Source: a virus. Taken from it: a stretch of DNA of 64,000 bases. The DNA is taken from IMG/VR virus record IMGVR_UViG_3300020473_000024, positions 21,012 through 85,011 of that record; one strand, given 5' to 3'. The translations under genes were made by a program, and so were the position numbers. Under the pieces are notes generated by a model. The model did no database searches. It saw only the letters and a program-made list of their open reading frames with translations, and was not told the origin of the DNA. This document shows positions 17,288 through 24,548 of this stretch, one piece after another; the first letter of the stretch is position 1, and each line of letters starts with the position of its first letter.

Positions 17288-17426
17288 AACTAGTTTAGCA
17301 TTTCTTGGAGGAGCTGTTGTGATATACAGCTTCTATTTATTCTTTAAAATTGTATTGCCTTTCTTACTAATCACTGGTACAGTGGGGTTGATTGGCTACA
17401 CGTATTTCAAATACTGGAGGAAATAA
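17271..17426 (+). CDS. small membrane protein (51 aa)
   Basis: MNGVIKTSLAFLGGAVVIYS..., nearly all hydrophobic, two spans around residues 8-48, ending in YFKYWRK. It overlaps the end of the previous gene by 17 nt and stops 1 nt before the next ATG, so it fits the operon. Ribosome site weak (TAAGG). Confidence 0.6.
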   Translation: MNGVIKTSLAFLGGAVVIYSFYLFFKIVLPFLLITGTVGLIGYTYFKYWRK

Positions 17427-17427
17427 T

Positions 17428-18738
17428 ATGGAACTTAAGATGGGAGATTTTATTCGTACATACAAGAAGAGTTACGAAGAAGTGGAGAGCTTCTGGAAAG
17501 CTATTCAAGAAGCTGGTTGTGAGCGAGGTGAAGGGATGGAAGAACTTGAATACTTCGATGATTATGGAGACATCCTCGTATGGGATGACGATAATACAAC
17601 CTATTTTATTGATCAAGACTGTAGAACAGGTCATCGTTATCGTGATGTAACAGATGAGTTCTTTTCAGAAGAAAATACCACCAACTCTGACCATGAGGAC
17701 ATGCGTGTAGTGGTTTACTACACAGATGGGTCTAGCTACACTAACAAGCAAGTGGAAGAGGTAGACGTAGACCAGAGTAAGATGTTTATTAAAATCGCTC
17801 CTCAGGGATCTCTTCTAAGCACTGAGAAACTAGAGGCTGGTGTACAGCTACACAAAAGCATTCAAGAGCTGAGTAAGACTGTTGAGATTGACTTAGAACA
17901 TGTTGCTGGTTACTGCGTTATGCGTAAGAAGAGTAAAAATGACATGTGGGCTAAATCCTTCTTTCCATTAAAACCTACTTTCAGTGTAGAGGCTAGTGTA
18001 TCTGGTTTGAAAGAGAATAAAGACAAACCTTATATGTTCACTGGGCTTAACAGTGTTTTAGGATTTCCTAAACACGAGCTTCAAGTAATTGGTTCTGGTG
18101 GAGAAGGGAAGAGTCTTATTGATGAAGCCCTTCTATTAGAAGGTGTGGCTTTCCAAACTTTGATGGATTTAATCAGCAACCCTTCCAATTCTACGGGAGC
18201 TGGATCTGGATTTAGCCCTAACCTTACGTTAGATAACTATGTTCCAAAGGAAGAGGACATTGTTATTAACGATAAGCTAACTATGGTTGAATATAAAAAG
18301 TGGTGGAAGGTTTGCTTGGATAACGGGTTCACACCAATGTTTAATGAAATCCCTTCTACTAAGAAAAAGTTTGAGGTTACTTGCCTGAGAGGAGGTAAGA
18401 TCATGAGTTCAGAGATGAGATATCATACCACCCATCGTGATGTAACACATCTGTTTACAGGGGATTCTGGAGAGGTAGGCACAGATGAAGGTGTAAAAGC
18501 AACAGCTGGTTACACTTTGGCTGATGGCTCAGATAGTGGTGAGTATTATATCGGTGATAAGTTTATTGTCATTGATTCCAGCACCTTCAGCCTACAAAGT
18601 GTTGTCTCTTTATATGGAGATGATAGATCTAGTTGTCCTTTATTCAAACTAGAGGAAGGTCATACAGACCACGACTGTTGTAATGGAGATTTAGGGGCTT
18701 ATGAAGCATGGGAAAACCTAATCCCTCTCACAAAGTAA
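17428..18738 (+). CDS. hypothetical protein (436 aa) with internal repeats
   Basis: Start at 17428 is set by GGAGG 7 nt upstream; an open frame from 17392 overlaps the previous gene. Two segments look alike: residues about 8-70 (KKSYEEVESFWKAIQEAGC ... YRDVTDEFFSEE) and about 285-345 (MVEYKKWWKVCLDNGF ... HRDVTHLFTGDSG), suggesting an internal duplication. A Gly/Ser-rich linker lies near residue 250. No family recognised. A clear terminator follows. Confidence 0.75.
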   Translation: MELKMGDFIRTYKKSYEEVESFWKAIQEAGCERGEGMEELEYFDDYGDILVWDDDNTTYFIDQDCRTGHRYRDVTDEFFSEENTTNSDHEDMRVVVYYTDGSSYTNKQVEEVDVDQSKMFIKIAPQGSLLSTEKLEAGVQLHKSIQELSKTVEIDLEHVAGYCVMRKKSKNDMWAKSFFPLKPTFSVEASVSGLKENKDKPYMFTGLNSVLGFPKHELQVIGSGGEGKSLIDEALLLEGVAFQTLMDLISNPSNSTGAGSGFSPNLTLDNYVPKEEDIVINDKLTMVEYKKWWKVCLDNGFTPMFNEIPSTKKKFEVTCLRGGKIMSSEMRYHTTHRDVTHLFTGDSGEVGTDEGVKATAGYTLADGSDSGEYYIGDKFIVIDSSTFSLQSVVSLYGDDRSSCPLFKLEEGHTDHDCCNGDLGAYEAWENLIPLTK

Positions 18739-18754
18739 ATAAGATCTAAATAAT

Positions 18755-18786
18755 AAGCTCATGTCTCTTGACATGGGCTTTTTCTT
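18755..18786 (+). terminator. rho-independent terminator
   Basis: 11-bp stem AAGCTCATGTC / GACATGGGCTT with TCTT loop, then TTTTTCTTT. Ends the 13.8-18.7 kb operon. Confidence 0.85.
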
Positions 18787-18826
18787 TATGTATGCTTTGT
18801 GTATATTAATCATCTAGGAGAATACA

Positions 18827-18898
18827 ATGATACAATTTAGTAAAAGATTTTTACCATCTGAAGATATGTTTGTCAAACAGAGTGTTGGGATTAAATAA
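18827..18898 (+). CDS. possible tiny peptide (23 aa)
   Basis: MIQFSKRFLPSEDMFVKQSV... 24 codons with a strong site CTAGGAG about 6 nt before the ATG. The stop lies 15 nt before the next gene. It could be a leader peptide or a small real protein; only the ribosome site supports it. Confidence 0.4.
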   Translation: MIQFSKRFLPSEDMFVKQSVGIK

Positions 18899-18913
18899 TC
18901 AGAGGAATAAACT

Positions 18914-19387
18914 ATGAAAGAATATAGTTATGAGATGAGTAAGTATTTACCTGACGATTGTATTATTCGAGCATATTATTCGTCACAGATTAATACGAAT
19001 AAAAAGATAGGAAAGGCTAAAGACTTAGTACGTTGCGGATTAACTTCGTTCAAGATAGTAGATGACAGATTCTCCAACTATAGCAGAGATACAGGTGAAT
19101 CTTGGTATGACAACTTTGAAAAACCTCCTGTCGGGGAAATCTGTGAAGCGTATGTTGATGATGAATGGCAACAGGTTAAAATCATCCAGCACGATGGTGA
19201 GAATGTTGTATTCTCAGTTGACGGTAGAGATGGTGTTGAGTACAGAACATTGGGTTCATTGTTGTTATATCGTCCTGAATCTAAGGATCTATTTACAAGT
19301 TTGCACGATATGTTGGGACAAGAAGGTGTTGAAAATGTGGACATATTGGCTAACAAGATCAACAAGTTGGTCAAGCGGTATTATTAA
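18914..19387 (+). CDS. hypothetical protein (157 aa)
   Basis: MKEYSYEMSKYLPDDCIIRA... with a central WYDNFEKPPVGEICEAYVDD segment that resembles the PPVG-type modules in other phage proteins (compare 11517-12266). AGAGGAATAAACT precedes the ATG. No enzymatic motif. Followed by a small zinc-binding protein gene. Confidence 0.7.
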   Translation: MKEYSYEMSKYLPDDCIIRAYYSSQINTNKKIGKAKDLVRCGLTSFKIVDDRFSNYSRDTGESWYDNFEKPPVGEICEAYVDDEWQQVKIIQHDGENVVFSVDGRDGVEYRTLGSLLLYRPESKDLFTSLHDMLGQEGVENVDILANKINKLVKRYY

Positions 19388-19419
19388 GGAAAAATTACTC
19401 TAACTGTGGGAGGTAGTAT

Positions 19420-19641
19420 ATGACTAAAGTGATCAAAGTAGACTTTTTAAACAAATGTAGAGAAGGAGAATATGAGTATTCCCGTTATCTCTGCCACGTA
19501 TGTGACAATCGCTATGAATATGACAGTCGTACCGACAAACCAGAGGATAAGATGCCCTACGTTAAGGTGCAACTACCTAAGCTGGGTAAGACAGTTAATA
19601 TTTGTAAGTGCTGTGCTAACACACTCCACAGTTTATTCTAA
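19420..19641 (+). CDS. small zinc-finger protein (73 aa)
   Basis: MTKVIKVDFLNKCREGEYEY... with CHVC near residue 25 and CKCC near the C-terminus, together a probable four-cysteine zinc site. GGGAGGTAGTAT before the ATG. A strong terminator follows at 19653. Probably a small regulator or adaptor; function unknown. Confidence 0.7.
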   Translation: MTKVIKVDFLNKCREGEYEYSRYLCHVCDNRYEYDSRTDKPEDKMPYVKVQLPKLGKTVNICKCCANTLHSLF

Positions 19642-19652
19642 CATCCTTTTAC

Positions 19653-19684
19653 AAAGCCCTCTGAATTATCCAAGAGGGCTTTTT
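19653..19684 (+). terminator. rho-independent terminator
   Basis: 10-bp stem AAAGCCCTCT / AGAGGGCTTT, loop of 10, U-run following. Ends the transcript from 18.8-19.6 kb. Confidence 0.88.
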
Positions 19685-20135
19685 AGATCCAATTCGATTT
19701 CTCATTTCAAATAACCTCAAAAATATATAGAAATTTTAGATCTAAACGGTTTTTTCATTTCAAAAAATTTCAAATTTTTATAGAATTTTCGCATCATTTG
19801 GTAAAAATGATCGAGGGGGGAGAGGGTGTAATGTTATAATGTAACGATCTAGAAATTACAGGCAGGGGTGGTGTTTATCTTCTACGGGATTCAGTAGCCT
19901 TAACCTTCTATAAACAATTATAGAAAACATGGAACACAAAAGCAAGCCCTTTTTAAAATAAATTTTAAATTATTTTTGGTACAATAATTGCTACGCATAC
20001 GCGCGTTAAACAAAGGGTATATATATTCCTAAAAGGAATATGTTTATAACAAATAAAATTAAAATTATTGCTTGATCTTTTCTGTGGGGTTGCTATTCTT
20101 TCGGACGTGTTCAACAAAACGTGAATAGGTGACTT
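19685..20135. other. AT-rich non-coding region with repeats and operator-like dyad
   Basis: Imperfect tandem duplication of about 50 bp, period 53 (19682-19733 and 19735-19785; both contain TTTAGATC and TCATTTCAAA). An extended -10, TGTTATAAT, lies at 19832-19840 without a good -35. A 19-bp dyad ATATTCCT-aaa-AGGAATAT lies at 20023-20041, just upstream of the promoter at 20072, and could be an operator. No credible gene. Confidence 0.6.
20072..20099 (+). promoter_or_regulatory. promoter for 102-aa gene
   Basis: TTGATC (20072-20077), 16 nt, TATTCT (20094-20099) with TTGC before the -10. An inverted repeat at 20023-20041 just upstream may bind a regulator. Confidence 0.6.
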
Positions 20136-20444
20136 ATGAAAACACACAAGAATAAGCAAGGCTTCACAGTTGTATCAGACGGACGTAGCAAGAGAGCAGG
20201 ACGACCCCCTACAAAGTCTGAAGCGGCTTTACGCCACGTTAAGAAAATGTACGCTAACAAAGAATTTACAAGTGAAGATTTTATAAAGTCTTACCGCTTG
20301 CAACTACAGCAAGGGAAGACGCCTATTAATGTTCAAGCAGGAATGCTACTACGTAGCCTTGCCAAACGTGGGGATCTTGTCTGTCTAGGTATTAAAGAAA
20401 CAACTAAACGCGGTAACAATCCAAAAATCTATAAATTAACTTAA
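20136..20444 (+). CDS. small basic protein, possible winged-helix DNA binder (102 aa)
   Basis: MKTHKNKQGFTVVSDGRSKR... Basic N-terminus, then helices and a C-terminal LLRSLAKRGDLVCLGIKETT...NPKIYKL, which resembles a winged helix with wing and final strand. AGGTGACTT precedes the ATG. The same AGGTGA context recurs before 20512, 21460 and 22420, which suggests these genes share a history. A regulator role is inference. Confidence 0.6.
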   Translation: MKTHKNKQGFTVVSDGRSKRAGRPPTKSEAALRHVKKMYANKEFTSEDFIKSYRLQLQQGKTPINVQAGMLLRSLAKRGDLVCLGIKETTKRGNNPKIYKLT

Positions 20445-20451
20445 TTGTAGG

Positions 20452-20480
20452 TTGACAGCATAACGTTGTATCGCTACGCT
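20452..20480 (+). promoter_or_regulatory. promoter for 106-aa gene
   Basis: TTGACA (20452-20457), 17 nt, TACGCT (20475-20480), 32 nt before the start at 20512. Confidence 0.6.
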
Positions 20481-20511
20481 CTCACAATAATTTTAATTGA
20501 ATAGGTGATTT

Positions 20512-20832
20512 ATGAATAACTTAAACATCAGTACGGGTGAAGTTAGTTTCTACGGTTTCATGTGCGGCTATCTCGACCGCACCGAAAACAGCGACACAGA
20601 TCAAAGTGTAGAAATATATCACGATGGTTTATTTCATGTGCGTATGTTTGATAATAAAGCGCCCAATGCTGGACGTGGCAAGGGTTTTAACGCTGGGTTG
20701 GACTGTGGCGCGTTTTGGCTATCATTCGAGCGTCTAACCGATGCGCGAAAACTATATCGAAAACTACGTACTTGCGTTAAACGTAACAATGATTATACTA
20801 GTATTTTAGCGTTTGATAACGGGGAGGTATAA
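20512..20832 (+). CDS. hypothetical protein (106 aa)
   Basis: MNNLNISTGEVSFYGFMCGY... Mixed alpha/beta with many charged residues. AGGTGATTT precedes the ATG. Codons such as CGC, CGT and GCG are more frequent here than in the leftward genes. No family recognised. Confidence 0.65.
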   Translation: MNNLNISTGEVSFYGFMCGYLDRTENSDTDQSVEIYHDGLFHVRMFDNKAPNAGRGKGFNAGLDCGAFWLSFERLTDARKLYRKLRTCVKRNNDYTSILAFDNGEV

Positions 20833-20836
20833 GACA

Positions 20837-21208
20837 ATGATGACGTTACAAGAGGCTTACACAAAACAATCTGAGCTAGAAGATCAGATCAAAGAGTTAC
20901 AATCAGATCTATCTGATATGAAAAACAACCCTCAACTGTGGTGGGATCTAGATGGTCAATATAATGATATGCTAGATGATTGTCATGATCCTGTAGAAAT
21001 AGCAGGTATTGAATTTTCACCAAGCCAGATTTTAGCAGAGTGTGATCCGACTGCTTACCGTTGTTGTTTTTCAGACTATTGTTCCGACTATGACGTATAT
21101 TCAATGCCTGAGTATCAAGATCGTGAAAGTGAACTAGAAGATCTAGAATCCGAGCTAGAAGAGCTAGAAGAAGAGATCGACGAACTAGAATCTGAAGAAG
21201 AGGCATAA
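20837..21208 (+). CDS. acidic coiled-coil protein (123 aa)
   Basis: MMTLQEAYTKQSELEDQIKE..., an N-terminal coiled coil, a middle region with CCFSDYCSDYD, and a C-terminal run of Glu/Leu (ESELEELEEEIDELESEEEA). GGGGAGG lies 10 nt before the first ATG. Very acidic; could be a DNA mimic or scaffold-type protein, but nothing proves this. Confidence 0.65.
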   Translation: MMTLQEAYTKQSELEDQIKELQSDLSDMKNNPQLWWDLDGQYNDMLDDCHDPVEIAGIEFSPSQILAECDPTAYRCCFSDYCSDYDVYSMPEYQDRESELEDLESELEELEEEIDELESEEEA

Positions 21209-21213
21209 CAACT

Positions 21214-21375
21214 ATGATGTACACTAAAAACCAGATCATCTCTATTGGTGGGATAGAGTTTAAAATAATTGGTTTTGTAAATAGCCATACACTAGAGGTG
21301 GTTAGCACTGATCCAGTACCTAAGGGATTTAAACCTAAGCCTCAAACTATAGATATAAGTCAGATCGATAAGTAG
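21214..21375 (+). CDS. small protein (53 aa)
   Basis: MMYTKNQIISIGGIEFKIIG..., beta-type text. Starts 5 nt after the previous stop; ribosome site not obvious. Ends 8 nt before a hairpin at 21384. Function unknown. Confidence 0.55.
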   Translation: MMYTKNQIISIGGIEFKIIGFVNSHTLEVVSTDPVPKGFKPKPQTIDISQIDK

Positions 21376-21383
21376 TTTTAATA

Positions 21384-21419
21384 AAAGGGTTTGACAGGCT
21401 CAAGCCCTTTGTTTAAGAT
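21384..21419 (+). promoter_or_regulatory. hairpin overlapping a promoter
   Basis: 11-bp stem AAAGGGTTTGA / TCAAGCCCTTT (21384-21410) whose 5' arm and loop contain TTGACA (21391-21396). After a 17-nt spacer comes TAAGAT (21414-21419). It could end upstream transcripts while its DNA serves as promoter for the gene at 21460. Confidence 0.6.
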
Positions 21420-21459
21420 TATTTTAGTATTAAGGTAAACAACCAATAAAGGTGACATT

Positions 21460-21873
21460 ATGAACAAGCAAGATCAGCAAGTGCAGGATTATTTGGATAA
21501 AATAGGGGTAAAATTCACTTGTGTTTATCAAGGACAGATTATAAAACACGACTGGAACGATCAAAAAGTCAACAGTTATAGGGTGACATTCGGTGAATAT
21601 TTTTATTCATTCTATCAAGGGTTAGGGATAAAAGAAGAGCCAACAGCGGCTAGTGTCCTGTATTGTCTACTATTTGATATTCTTATCGCTGATTACTCAG
21701 TACAGGAATACTTAGATGAGTTTGAAGGCGTAGACGAATACGATCTAACAGTAGCAAGGCAAGAAGAGATAAAAGCATTGATTGAACAATGCGGGGACTA
21801 CCGACTATGTTTAACTGACACTTTCACAACTGATCAGATCGATTATCTACGTGAATTATTAGAGGACTATTAA
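21460..21873 (+). CDS. antirestriction-like? hypothetical acidic protein (137 aa)
   Basis: MNKQDQQVQDYLDKIGVKFT... contains HDWNDQKVNSYRVTF, FYQGLGI and a Cys-Asp/Glu-rich second half (CGDYRLCLTDTFTTDQIDYL). Plasmid and phage proteins of similar layout are sometimes called antirestriction-like, but no diagnostic motif is certain. AGGTGACATT precedes the ATG. Leads a four-gene cluster ending in a terminator at 22555. Confidence 0.55.
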   Translation: MNKQDQQVQDYLDKIGVKFTCVYQGQIIKHDWNDQKVNSYRVTFGEYFYSFYQGLGIKEEPTAASVLYCLLFDILIADYSVQEYLDEFEGVDEYDLTVARQEEIKALIEQCGDYRLCLTDTFTTDQIDYLRELLEDY

Positions 21874-21874
21874 G

Positions 21875-22153
21875 ATGCAAATAACACAGATGATTAACAG
21901 CAACGGCAATCCAGCGGCTAACCAATTTGTAATAAATACGGATAAAGGGCAATACTTTCAAAGCTATGACACGTTAATAGCTTTTAAGCCTCGCACAGGT
22001 GACACGCCTATTATTACAAGCAGTTGGGATCATTCAGCTTCAACACTGAAGCATTTAAAGCTATTTCTAGGAACTAGCTTAAGTAAGAAGGAATTACAAA
22101 AGCGGATTAAATCAGGCGCTTTAATTCTCGACAATGATCTTAAGGTGGAATAA
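21875..22153 (+). CDS. hypothetical protein (92 aa)
   Basis: MQITQMINSNGNPAANQFVI... includes QYFQSYDTLIAFKPRTGDT and KHLKLFLG. Similar text occurs in small proteins of phages and mobile elements of unknown role. Begins 1 nt after the previous stop and overlaps the next start by 1 nt. Confidence 0.6.
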   Translation: MQITQMINSNGNPAANQFVINTDKGQYFQSYDTLIAFKPRTGDTPIITSSWDHSASTLKHLKLFLGTSLSKKELQKRIKSGALILDNDLKVE

Positions 22154-22410
22154 TGTTTAATTTATTCAAAAGTAAGCCAAATACTAGCCAAGTAGAACGC
22201 AAGTTACAGAGTCAAGAACTCATGCGTAGTAAGCTAGCTATAACACTAATTGAGCTTGAAGCGGTTGCCAGTAATGATCTAATTGATGATCTGATGAAGT
22301 GTTTAGACATTGTTGGTAATAGCAAGCTGAAACACGGATCTTTTATTTGTGGCGGTTATAATATCGTTGTAAATGAAAATTCAATCAATATCGTTAAAAT
22401 GACAAATTAG
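22153..22410 (+). CDS. hypothetical protein (85 aa)
   Basis: MFNLFKSKPNTSQVERKLQS..., charged helix followed by a short beta end (FICGGYNIVVNENS). Overlaps the preceding stop (TAATG). No family recognised. Confidence 0.6.
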   Translation: MFNLFKSKPNTSQVERKLQSQELMRSKLAITLIELEAVASNDLIDDLMKCLDIVGNSKLKHGSFICGGYNIVVNENSINIVKMTN

Positions 22411-22419
22411 GGTGATACA

Positions 22420-22539
22420 ATGAAAAGAGAAATTTTACACGGTAAAAACTCACGCTTAAGCAAAGCAGAGCGCAAGCGCATCAAACAACTACGCCAGCAA
22501 CGCCAAGCCCCACGGGGTAAACAATGGCAAACTCAATAA
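22420..22539 (+). CDS. small highly basic protein (39 aa)
   Basis: MKREILHGKNSRLSKAERKR... nearly half Lys, Arg and Gln; likely nucleic acid binding. GGGTGATACA precedes the ATG and a strong terminator lies 16 nt after the stop. Confidence 0.6.
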   Translation: MKREILHGKNSRLSKAERKRIKQLRQQRQAPRGKQWQTQ

Positions 22540-22554
22540 TATATGTATATATAT

Positions 22555-22577
22555 AAGCCCCTTAATTGGGGCTTTTT
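22555..22577 (+). terminator. rho-independent terminator
   Basis: Stem AAGCCCC / GGGGCTT, loop TTAATT, followed by TTT. Ends the 21.5-22.5 kb cluster. Confidence 0.87.
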
Positions 22578-22815
22578 AGTGCCTACCAGCTTATATTCCT
22601 TTTTAATATAAATACCCCAAAATATAAACTAAAATAGTCTTATACAGGGGTTGACAAATTCAGCATTGAGAGATCTCCCCCTACCCTATACAATGCCCCC
22701 ACTAAAGATTAAAACCGCTTAGAATGCGTTTGAGAGCGTTTTAGAGCTATATTAGTAAAAGTTATAAAAATAACCGGTTTATTCTTTTTAATTTTAAAAT
22801 AATTGCATTATCCCC

Positions 22816-22844
22816 TTGCATTATTCGATCACCCTACCTATACT
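22816..22844 (+). promoter_or_regulatory. promoter for 96-aa gene
   Basis: TTGCAT (22816-22821), 17 nt, TATACT (22839-22844). A second TTGCATTAT begins 13 bp upstream, giving a short direct repeat that may be a regulator site. The preceding 22578-22815 stretch is AT-rich with no gene seen; a TTGACA at 22651 has no matching -10. Confidence 0.65.
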
Positions 22845-22879
22845 TAGCCTACATTCATTAAATAAGTAAGGTAAACATC

Positions 22880-23170
22880 ATGGCTAAAGCAATACAGGCT
22901 CATTTCGGGACAGTTTCTAACGGACTAGGCGTTGAATGGGCTCTACGTGCGGATGGACAATGGTTTTCACGTTATCAAAACAACACACCGTATGGTGTAC
23001 AATGGAGCAAATGGGCAAAGGATGATCCAACGTGGGAAACTGGCGGAACTAACGCTTATTCAGGTGAACGGTTTGAATATGACGAGCCTCGGATTGCTTG
23101 CGGCTTTTCTTCACCGTGCGAGCGTATAGACGATGATTTAATCCCGCGTTGGAGATTGCCTAACGATTGA
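22880..23170 (+). CDS. hypothetical protein (96 aa)
   Basis: MAKAIQAHFGTVSNGLGVEW..., Trp-rich (nine Trp) with YGVQWSKWAKDDPTW. It has its own promoter and terminator and lies alone at the end of the rightward cluster. Start context AAGGTAAACATC. Function unknown. Confidence 0.65.
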   Translation: MAKAIQAHFGTVSNGLGVEWALRADGQWFSRYQNNTPYGVQWSKWAKDDPTWETGGTNAYSGERFEYDEPRIACGFSSPCERIDDDLIPRWRLPND

Positions 23171-23206
23171 TAACAATCCAACCGATTAGACATAACATCA
23201 AATCAC

Positions 23207-23228
23207 AGGGGCGCATTAAGCGCCCTTT
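23207..23228 (+). terminator. terminator hairpin
   Basis: 8-bp stem AGGGGCGC / GCGCCCTT with ATTAA loop and a short T-run, 36 nt after the 96-aa gene. Confidence 0.7.
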
Positions 23229-23303
23229 GTCGTTGGTGAAGCGAAAGAAAAACAAAAAGAATAAGCGCAACCAATATCACTCCATGTCTTTATAGCCTCT
23301 CAT

Positions 23304-23327
23304 AGCCCTTCTAAGGGCTTTATTTTT
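23304..23327 (+). terminator. terminator hairpin
   Basis: AGCCCT-tcta-AGGGCT followed by TTATTTTTG. Second stop signal at the entry to the convergent gene-poor region. Confidence 0.8.
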
Positions 23328-23522
23328 GTGTCCTAGTGCAATCATATAGCCTACTCATTTTACGCCTAGATAATGCGATTCTGTTGATTAAATAGGCGTA
23401 AAATATATATATATACATATGTTATAGGCTTTATGTGAGAGATACTGAGGACTACGGGCGAATGTATGTCGAACAATTCTTTAATATTAAAATAATTCTA
23501 GTAAGTTTAAGATTAAAGAAAG

Positions 23523-23538
23523 TGTTCCACATGGAACA
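23523..23538. other. parS-like inverted repeat
   Basis: TGTTCCACATGGAACA: 7-bp arms TGTTCCA / TGGAACA around CA. It differs by one base from the bacterial ParB site TGTTCCACGTGGAACA. It lies in non-coding DNA; no ParA/ParB gene is seen in this window. Confidence 0.55.
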
Positions 23539-23803
23539 TTCTTTTAATATTAAATCAATCAATATATTTAATATTAATCGATAAAATAAGTTAGCCGATA
23601 TGACCACCACAAGTGGGAATTTGTGCTAACAGTTGGTTAAATTGACTAATTTAATCAGAGCAAAACAAGCGAATAATTGAGCCTTGATTGCGTATAATAA
23701 GCATTATGTTAAATTTAATATTAAAGCCTTGATATTTTGGAATTATTGAGGTTTGACGCAGGACAGAAGGGGACTGTGTTAAACACCTCCCACGCCCCTA
23801 CCT

Positions 23804-23880
23804 AGATATTTATTTCTCAAGGAGGAGATATTTATTTCTCAAGGAGGAGATATTTATTTCTCAAGGAGGAGATATTTTTA
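23804..23880. repeat. tandem 22-bp direct repeats (3.5 copies)
   Basis: Unit AGATATTTATTTCTCAAGGAGG at 23804-23825, 23826-23847 and 23848-23869, exact copies, followed by a partial AGATATTTTTA. Each unit carries AAGGAGG, but no start codon follows at coding distance, so the repeats are not ribosome sites for a visible gene. Confidence 0.9.
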
Positions 23881-24230
23881 CAAAGAGAGGATAAGCTCTA
23901 GGAGAGCCTATAACAGCTCGGATATTTTAGGATAGGTGGTAGGAGGATATTTTAATATTAAGCTCTTAGGGAGCTGTACAGAGCATCTGAGGTGAATATC
24001 TTAGGGTATGTGTTGGTTTGTTTGTAGAAGAGGGGAATAAAACAGGAAAAACAGGGATATTCTGTAAACAGAATGAGGGATATTTTGGTATGTGATATTT
24101 TAGTGGAGCGCCATGTATCATGGCTACTCCAGAGAATATAGAGTCCCTGATATTTCAGTGTTTGTTTTTACTTCTGTTTTCACTGTTAAGAACAGTGGTT
24201 TGTATTGGTATTTCCGATTATAACATTTTA

Positions 24231-24374
24231 TTAACAATTAAAGAAAACACGACACTTACAATTTTTACATGTCTTCATAGATTTACTATCTTCTTTTGTT
24301 AAAGATTTTATCTTCCCAGAGGGTTTTAACTCCTCTTTTGTTTGTGGTGTAAGACAGCGGTAGCAGATTAACAT
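24231..24374 (-). CDS. small zinc-ribbon-like protein (47 aa)
   Basis: MLICYRCLTPQTKEELKPSG... with CYRC near the start and CKNC(KC) near the end, spaced as a four-cysteine zinc ribbon. GGAGAG lies about 5 nt before the ATG, inside the end of the previous gene. Last gene of the leftward 24-45 kb block. Function unknown. Confidence 0.65.
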   Translation of the reverse strand: MLICYRCLTPQTKEELKPSGKIKSLTKEDSKSMKTCKNCKCRVFFNC

Positions 24375-24375
24375 A

Positions 24376-24537
24376 TCAACTCTCCTCTATCAACTCATAT
24401 ACTCTGTCTAGCACTTCCTGATTATCCTCTTGCTCATCCAAAGAAACACCTTCTATCCAGCTCCACTCAATCCCACCTCCCCCAATTTTAAGGAAGTGGT
24501 GTTGTAGGATGTGTTTTAATATATCTGTGTCTGTCAT
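24376..24537 (-). CDS. small acidic protein (53 aa)
   Basis: MTDTDILKHILQHHFLKIGG..., acidic helical C-terminus. GGAGAATAAAC precedes the ATG. Its stop lies 1 nt before the next start. Unknown function. Confidence 0.62.
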   Translation of the reverse strand: MTDTDILKHILQHHFLKIGGGGIEWSWIEGVSLDEQEDNQEVLDRVYELIEES

Positions 24538-24548
24538 GTTTATTCTCC

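Larger units (their letters stand above)
23328..24230. other. gene-poor convergent region rich in short repeats
   Basis: Rightward genes end at 23170 and leftward genes end at 24231, so transcription converges here. No gene with a usable ribosome site was found. It holds five TTAATATTAA palindromes (23481, 23544, 23568, 23715, 23952), a parS-like site, three tandem 22-bp repeats, and many GATATT(T/C) words from 23740 to 24155. A hairpin CACTGTT-aag-AACAGTG lies at 24180-24196. Candidate origin, partition or packaging region (inference). Confidence 0.6.

Noticed and set aside
18769-18774. TTGACA near the end of the 18.7-kb operon
   Set aside because: It is the 3' arm of the terminator hairpin and has no -10 at proper distance.
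19062-19403. Rightward open frame overlapping 18914-19387 in another frame
   Set aside because: No ribosome site and starts inside a better supported gene with an in-frame Shine-Dalgarno.
22651-22656. TTGACA in the gap before 22880
   Set aside because: No acceptable -10 at 15-19 nt; the nearby TTGCAT-17-TATACT pair is a better promoter.
22738-22750. GTTTTAGAGCTAT, identical to the start of a type II CRISPR repeat
   Set aside because: A single copy in AT-rich DNA, with no second repeat, no spacer structure and no cas or tracr-like partner. Taken as chance.
23804-23869. Repeated AAGGAGG as multiple ribosome binding sites
   Set aside because: No start codon with an open frame follows any of the three copies on the same strand; treated as a DNA repeat.
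24120-24302. Rightward open frame of 60 codons (MATPENIESLIFQCLFLLL...)
   Set aside because: No ribosome site, runs into the convergent region and overlaps a better supported zinc-ribbon gene on the other strand.
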